DNA of 64,000 bases from contig NZ_CAAJGL010000068.1 of NCBI RefSeq assembly GCF_900996225.1, positions 62,001 through 126,000 of the forward strand. Direction: 5' to 3'. A model generated the notes under the pieces. That model had not been told where the DNA came from and did no database searches. It was given only the letters and a program-made list of their open reading frames with translations. Source of the stretch: Paraburkholderia sp. BCC1884. GTDB taxonomy: Bacteria; Pseudomonadota; Gammaproteobacteria; Burkholderiales; Burkholderiaceae. The position numbers and the translations under genes were made by a program. Position 1 is the stretch's first letter; each line of letters begins with the position of its first letter. This document shows, one piece after another, positions 60,993 to 64,000 of the stretch.

Positions 60993-61358
60993 TCAGCTGG
61001 CCAGCTTGCGGAACGTTTCCAGCACGGCCTCGCCCTTGAACGGCTTGACGATCCAGCCTTTGACGCCCGCTGCCTTGCCGCGCTCCTTCATGGCCGGGCT
61101 GCTTTCCGTCGTGAGCATGATGACGTTGACGGTCTTGTTCGCGAGTTCGCCGCGAATCTTTTCGACCATCGTCAGGCCGTCCATGTTCGGCATGTTGACG
61201 TCGCTGATCACCAGCTTGATGCCCGGGCTCGCCTGAAGTTTCGCGAGGCCGTCCTTGCCGTCCACGGCCGTGTCGACGTCCAGACCGTTCTTCTTCAGAA
61301 AGCCGGCCACTTCGTCGCGCACCGTGCTCGAATCATCCACCACCAGAATTTTCGCCAT
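60993..61358 (-). CDS. CheY-like single-domain response regulator
   Basis: 121 residues. All receiver landmarks are present: acidic pocket VVDDSS at 6-11, phospho-acceptor in LVISDVNMPNMDG (about 53), Thr in VIMLTTESS and Lys in WIVKPFKGE. AAAGGA precedes ATG 61358. There is no output domain, so it acts by binding a partner, as CheY does. It is the last gene of the chemosensory operon, 20 bases after the CheX-like gene. Confidence 0.93.
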   Translation of the reverse strand: MAKILVVDDSSTVRDEVAGFLKKNGLDVDTAVDGKDGLAKLQASPGIKLVISDVNMPNMDGLTMVEKIRGELANKTVNVIMLTTESSPAMKERGKAAGVKGWIVKPFKGEAVLETFRKLAS

Positions 61359-61378
61359 GTTGTTTCCTTTGATAAGAC

Positions 61379-62350
61379 TTAGAACAGATCCAGTTCGCCG
61401 GCTTCGACCATCGCGCCGACATCGTCCGCGACTTCCTTGAAGTCCTCCGGCGACCAGCTCAGGCTGAACACGAACCGCTGATGCAACTTGACCGAGTGGC
61501 CCGACTGCGGCTCTTTCAGCCAGTACGTGAAGCACAATTGCGGATTGCCGGTGCCGAACGAGATGTACTTGTGCTTGTGATTCACCAGCAACGGCACTTG
61601 CACCTGACTGCGCGCCCAGGCATCCGCATCGCCGACATAGCGGTTCTTGAACGAACCCCAGACCAGATTCGTCACCTCACCCAGCACGTCGTTCAGATCG
61701 CGGAAGTCCGCCTCGCCCTCGCGCGCGCTGTCGACCATCCGGTATCGATCGAGCAGGTCGAGAATCGGCGTCTCTTCGGCCTGCATCATCATGTAGCCGC
61801 GGCACCATGCGCTTTCCAGCGGAATCAGACTGAACACCTCACCGAAGATGATGCGGTCGCGCACGATGTACGGCGTGTCGCACGTGATGGTCAGATCCTT
61901 GAAGACGTCGCCGAGTATCGCCTGCGTCATGTCGGCGATGCCGCGCACGAGCGCATTCGGATAGTCCAGACTAAAAATGTATTCGTCGATCACCTCCCGC
62001 AGCGGCGCCATGTCGTGCGCGACGTACGCGGCGCAGACCACGCGACGCAAACTCTCCGGCAAGCTGTCCACGCTCGGCTCGCTGTCGCGCCGCATGATGA
62101 TCGGCAACTCGGGGCGCACCGCGTTGATCCGGATCGCGATCTCGGCGCCGGCCTCGGCGGAACCTCCATAAGTTTCGCCAAACAGCACCGCACCCAGATC
62201 GATATTCGAGCGCAGCACCGACTGCAAGCGATTCTTGCCGACCTTCACGCCGACCAGATTGTTCTCATCGCAGAAACGCTTGAGCGCTTCCTTGTGCTCC
62301 GGGCAATCGTCCAGCACCAGTACCTTGCTGACCGGTTTATTCATGTTCAT
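61379..62350 (-). CDS. Receiver-like + CheX-like phosphatase protein
   Basis: 323 residues. The N-terminal 120 have the receiver fold start (VSKVLVLDDCPEHKEALKRF) but no convincing phospho-acceptor Asp. The C-terminal 190 are CheX-like, with the E-x2-N helix in FRDLNDVLGEVTNLVWGSFK that strips phosphate from CheY, then HKYISFGTGNPQLCFTYWL. The chain ends EAGELDLF. CAGGAG precedes the ATG. It lies upstream of and next to CheY, its likely substrate. Phosphatase function is inferred from the helix. Confidence 0.78.
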   Translation of the reverse strand: MNMNKPVSKVLVLDDCPEHKEALKRFCDENNLVGVKVGKNRLQSVLRSNIDLGAVLFGETYGGSAEAGAEIAIRINAVRPELPIIMRRDSEPSVDSLPESLRRVVCAAYVAHDMAPLREVIDEYIFSLDYPNALVRGIADMTQAILGDVFKDLTITCDTPYIVRDRIIFGEVFSLIPLESAWCRGYMMMQAEETPILDLLDRYRMVDSAREGEADFRDLNDVLGEVTNLVWGSFKNRYVGDADAWARSQVQVPLLVNHKHKYISFGTGNPQLCFTYWLKEPQSGHSVKLHQRFVFSLSWSPEDFKEVADDVGAMVEAGELDLF

Positions 62351-62387
62351 CGCACGCTCCTGCTCACAGCGGCTCTCCCTCTCTCGA

Positions 62388-62927
62388 TCAAAACAATTCC
62401 AGCTCGCCGCTGCTTTCTTCGATCACACTCGTGTCCGCGACGAAGTCGATCGGTGCGTGCGCGCAAACGCAGAGGGTCGCGCCAAGCCGCACGCTACCGT
62501 TGAGCGTCACGGAATACGACGACAACAGACCTGGCTTCAATTCATGCAGATGCGCCAGGCAGCGCGCCTCCAGCACATAGGGCGTCGACATGCCGAGGTC
62601 GGGGAAGTTGAGCAGCAGTTCCTGATTCATCGCCCCGCAGCACAGATTGCAGATTTCCAGAAAGGCTTCTTCGAAGGGCCGCTCGTCGGCGTCTTTCAGG
62701 TAGTAACCGCGCGTGCTGTCGTCTTCGTCGAAATGAAGGATCAGCAGCAAGCGGAACAGGATCGACGAAATGGTCAGCACGACCACCTGGGTGTCGCGGG
62801 TCGAACGGGCACTCGCATCAGCGAGCGGTTCGATTTCGCACAGGTCGGCCGAATCCAGCGGCAGGCGCGCTTGCGCCGCTTTACGGAAAATCCGTTCGAA
62901 GCTGTCTTTGGCGTGTGCCGTAATCAC
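62388..62927 (-). CDS. CheX/CheC-like protein with acidic ELELF tail
   Basis: 179 residues from a GTG start at 62927, which overlaps the previous stop (GTGA). The core FEEAFLEICNLCCGAMNQEL, LLNFPDLGMSTPYVLEARC matches the E-x2-N-x2-(C/M)-G-A-x-N helix of CheX/CheC/FliY-type phosphatases. The first part contains a membrane-free hydrophobic strand (VVVLTISSILFRLLLILHF). The chain ends EESSGELELF, the same tail as in the next gene's product. It would act with CheY. Confidence 0.72.
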   Translation of the reverse strand: MITAHAKDSFERIFRKAAQARLPLDSADLCEIEPLADASARSTRDTQVVVLTISSILFRLLLILHFDEDDSTRGYYLKDADERPFEEAFLEICNLCCGAMNQELLLNFPDLGMSTPYVLEARCLAHLHELKPGLLSSYSVTLNGSVRLGATLCVCAHAPIDFVADTSVIEESSGELELF

Positions 62928-63667
62928 GCCGGCACCTCGTGCAGCGTCGAATGAAACTGATTCGCCAGCGATTCCACGCTCGCGAGCGAGGCCGCGATCA
63001 TCTTGCCGCCTGCCTGGATATCCTGGAACGTGGAGGTGGTCGTGAGGTCGTTGCGATGCAGACTGTCGCGATAGCTCTTCGACAACTCCTCGGAGCGCGC
63101 GGCGAGCGCGCGCACTTCGCTCGCCACCACCGCGAAGCCGCGACCGGCCGGGCCCGCACGCGCCGCTTCGATCGACGCATTCAACGACACGATCACCACG
63201 TGCCGGACAATCGACGACAGCTCCTGATTCTTTGCGTGCATGTCGTGGTTTTGCGTCATCAGCGAAATCATCTGCTCGTGCCAGCGCTCGAAGGTCGCGC
63301 CGAGACTTTTGAGCCGTGTGGCCTCGCCGGCGATGTGACGCGCCTGGTGCGCCCAGCGGTCTTTGTCCTCGGTGACGGCTTTGAGCGCCGCGCGCGCATC
63401 GTCAGCGCTGGTCGTTTGCTGCGCGAGTTCCTCGCGCAACTGCTCGATCAGCGCCTCCAGTTCCAGCGCCGCTTTCTCGCGTTGCTGAAGCGCATCGCCA
63501 TGATCGATCCGTGCGGCTTTGAGCGTGTCGACCCGGATTTGCGCTTCGGCATGCAATCGCGCCGTCAGTTTCCTGCTGTGCAGCGTGTGCGCGGCAAAGG
63601 TCAGCAGTGCGGTCACCACGCTGCCGGCTGCCGCCGCTGCCAATACGTACTGTTGAATCACAACCAT
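62924..63667 (-). CDS. Short MCP-like signalling protein with one membrane helix
   Basis: 247 residues. A single N-terminal helix (VLAAAAAGSVVTALLTFAAH, 8-28) is followed by a long coiled coil (about 35-150; EKAALELEALIEQLREELAQ). The MCP hairpin sequence is SLNASIEAARAGPAGRGFAV, VASEVRALAARSEEL, close to the consensus but with RHVVIVSLNAS in place of [10 protein letters not shown]. There is no HAMP or ligand-binding domain. The protein could be a constitutive or intracellular-signal receptor for the CheA-like kinase encoded just upstream. Confidence 0.82.
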   Translation of the reverse strand: MVVIQQYVLAAAAAGSVVTALLTFAAHTLHSRKLTARLHAEAQIRVDTLKAARIDHGDALQQREKAALELEALIEQLREELAQQTTSADDARAALKAVTEDKDRWAHQARHIAGEATRLKSLGATFERWHEQMISLMTQNHDMHAKNQELSSIVRHVVIVSLNASIEAARAGPAGRGFAVVASEVRALAARSEELSKSYRDSLHRNDLTTTSTFQDIQAGGKMIAASLASVESLANQFHSTLHEVPA

Positions 63668-63705
63668 TCCTTGCGAAGTCCGGCGCGAAGCCGGTCGATT
63701 GGCGC

Positions 63706-64000
63706 TTAATCCGCCACTGCGTCGAGTTGAAGCTCGCCGGCTTCCCCGCGTGCCTGCATGCCGAGCGTGTCGACGGCCACGCTATCCGGCAGGCTCACGA
63801 TGGTCTGGAACTGACGGAAGGGGGCGCCCTCGTGATCGTCCGTAAAGCGCAGTTCGATGCGGCCTTTCTCACGCTTGAGGAAGTCGCGCACGGCATCCAT
63901 GCCGACGCCACGGCCCGACAAGCCGGTGACGGTTTCGGCCGTCGAAAAACCCGGACGGAAGATGAACTCGGCGATCGCTTCGTCGCTCAGCGTGTCGCCA
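63706..64000 (-). CDS. CheA-like histidine kinase, 5' part outside window
   Basis: The 3' 97 codons of a CheA-type kinase. The ATPase domain's F and G2 boxes are visible: FIFRPGFSTAETVTGLSGRG followed by VGMDAVRDFLKREKGRIEL. In CheA a CheW-like domain of about 140 residues comes next; here the chain ends about 40 residues later (QTIVSLPDSVAVDTLGMQAR, GEAGELQLDAVAD). The kinase therefore lacks the domain that normally binds receptors and CheW. It is the most upstream gene seen of the operon. Confidence 0.82.
   Translation of the reverse strand, partial: GDTLSDEAIAEFIFRPGFSTAETVTGLSGRGVGMDAVRDFLKREKGRIELRFTDDHEGAPFRQFQTIVSLPDSVAVDTLGMQARGEAGELQLDAVAD

Noticed and set aside
1..64000. tRNA, rRNA, riboswitch or transposase genes
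   Set aside because: I looked for cloverleaf-like segments, known leader motifs and transposase families and saw none; a covariance-model scan would settle this.

Overview
The window is about 64 kb of GC-rich chromosomal DNA from a betaproteobacterium of the Burkholderiaceae. Paraburkholderia is the best guess: gene content, a short H-NS protein ending in the KYRNPKTGETWSGRG motif, many MFS and ABC importers with LysR/IclR/GntR/AraC regulators, and a flagellar-type sigma-28 promoter all fit. This assignment is inference from protein families, not from a marker gene. There is no rRNA, tRNA, CRISPR array or intact insertion sequence that I can see.

Layout. 1-4.2 kb: a sugar ABC importer (permease cut by the window edge, ATPase, binding protein) divergent from an IclR regulator. 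4.3-8.4 kb: a small unknown protein, a Pat-like protein acetyltransferase and a LysR regulator. 8.5-10.1 kb: release factor 3 (prfC). 10.4-15.0 kb: a likely four-gene operon of formaldehyde-activating enzyme, aldo/keto reductase, succinate-semialdehyde-type dehydrogenase and MFS carrier. 15.6-18.4 kb: H-NS-like protein, serine hydrolase and two small proteins. 18.5-22.2 kb: a PAS-type sigma-54 activator, a convincing -24/-12 promoter and a GntP permease, then RidA. 22.2-27.6 kb: a large hybrid sensor kinase divergent from an Aer-like chemoreceptor with a sigma-28 promoter. 27.9-33.5 kb: DedA-rhodanese fusion, a cyclic-nucleotide-domain/thioredoxin-reductase-like fusion lacking the CxxC, a secreted His-rich peptide and a YcaQ-type DNA glycosylase. 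33.6-35.8 kb: a secreted beta-propeller behind an AT-rich promoter. 36.1-39.6 kb: a four-gene quaternary-amine (osmoprotectant) ABC importer.

40-49.5 kb: EamA exporter divergent from an AraC regulator, then a serine-glyoxylate-aminotransferase / MFS / FAA-hydrolase-fold / FAD-FeS dehydrogenase operon divergent from a GntR regulator. 49.5-51.6 kb: a scrambled accessory patch holding an immunity-like gene, a toxin-like gene broken by two one-base deletions, and the tail of a Na+/H+ antiporter. 51.6-56.2 kb: CoA-transferase, HMG-CoA-lyase-like enzyme, MFS carrier and LysR regulator, a plausible uptake-activate-cleave pathway for a branched hydroxy-dicarboxylate. 56.3-56.9 kb: a RelE/ParE-type toxin with RHH antitoxin. 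57-60.5 kb: HD hydrolase, GlxA-type regulator, SDR and an OmpR-type regulator. 61-64 kb: the downstream end of an unusual chemosensory operon (CheA-like kinase without a CheW domain, a short membrane MCP-like protein, two CheX-like proteins and CheY).

Two signals are not explained by ordinary annotation. The first is an intergenic repeat of the form (C/G)TCCCGAAAA-N2-CTCACCTTT, found eight times, four of them clustered at 60.70-60.97 kb and none inside a gene. The second is the trimmed chemosensory operon itself, in which both CheX-like proteins end in the same ELxLF tail.
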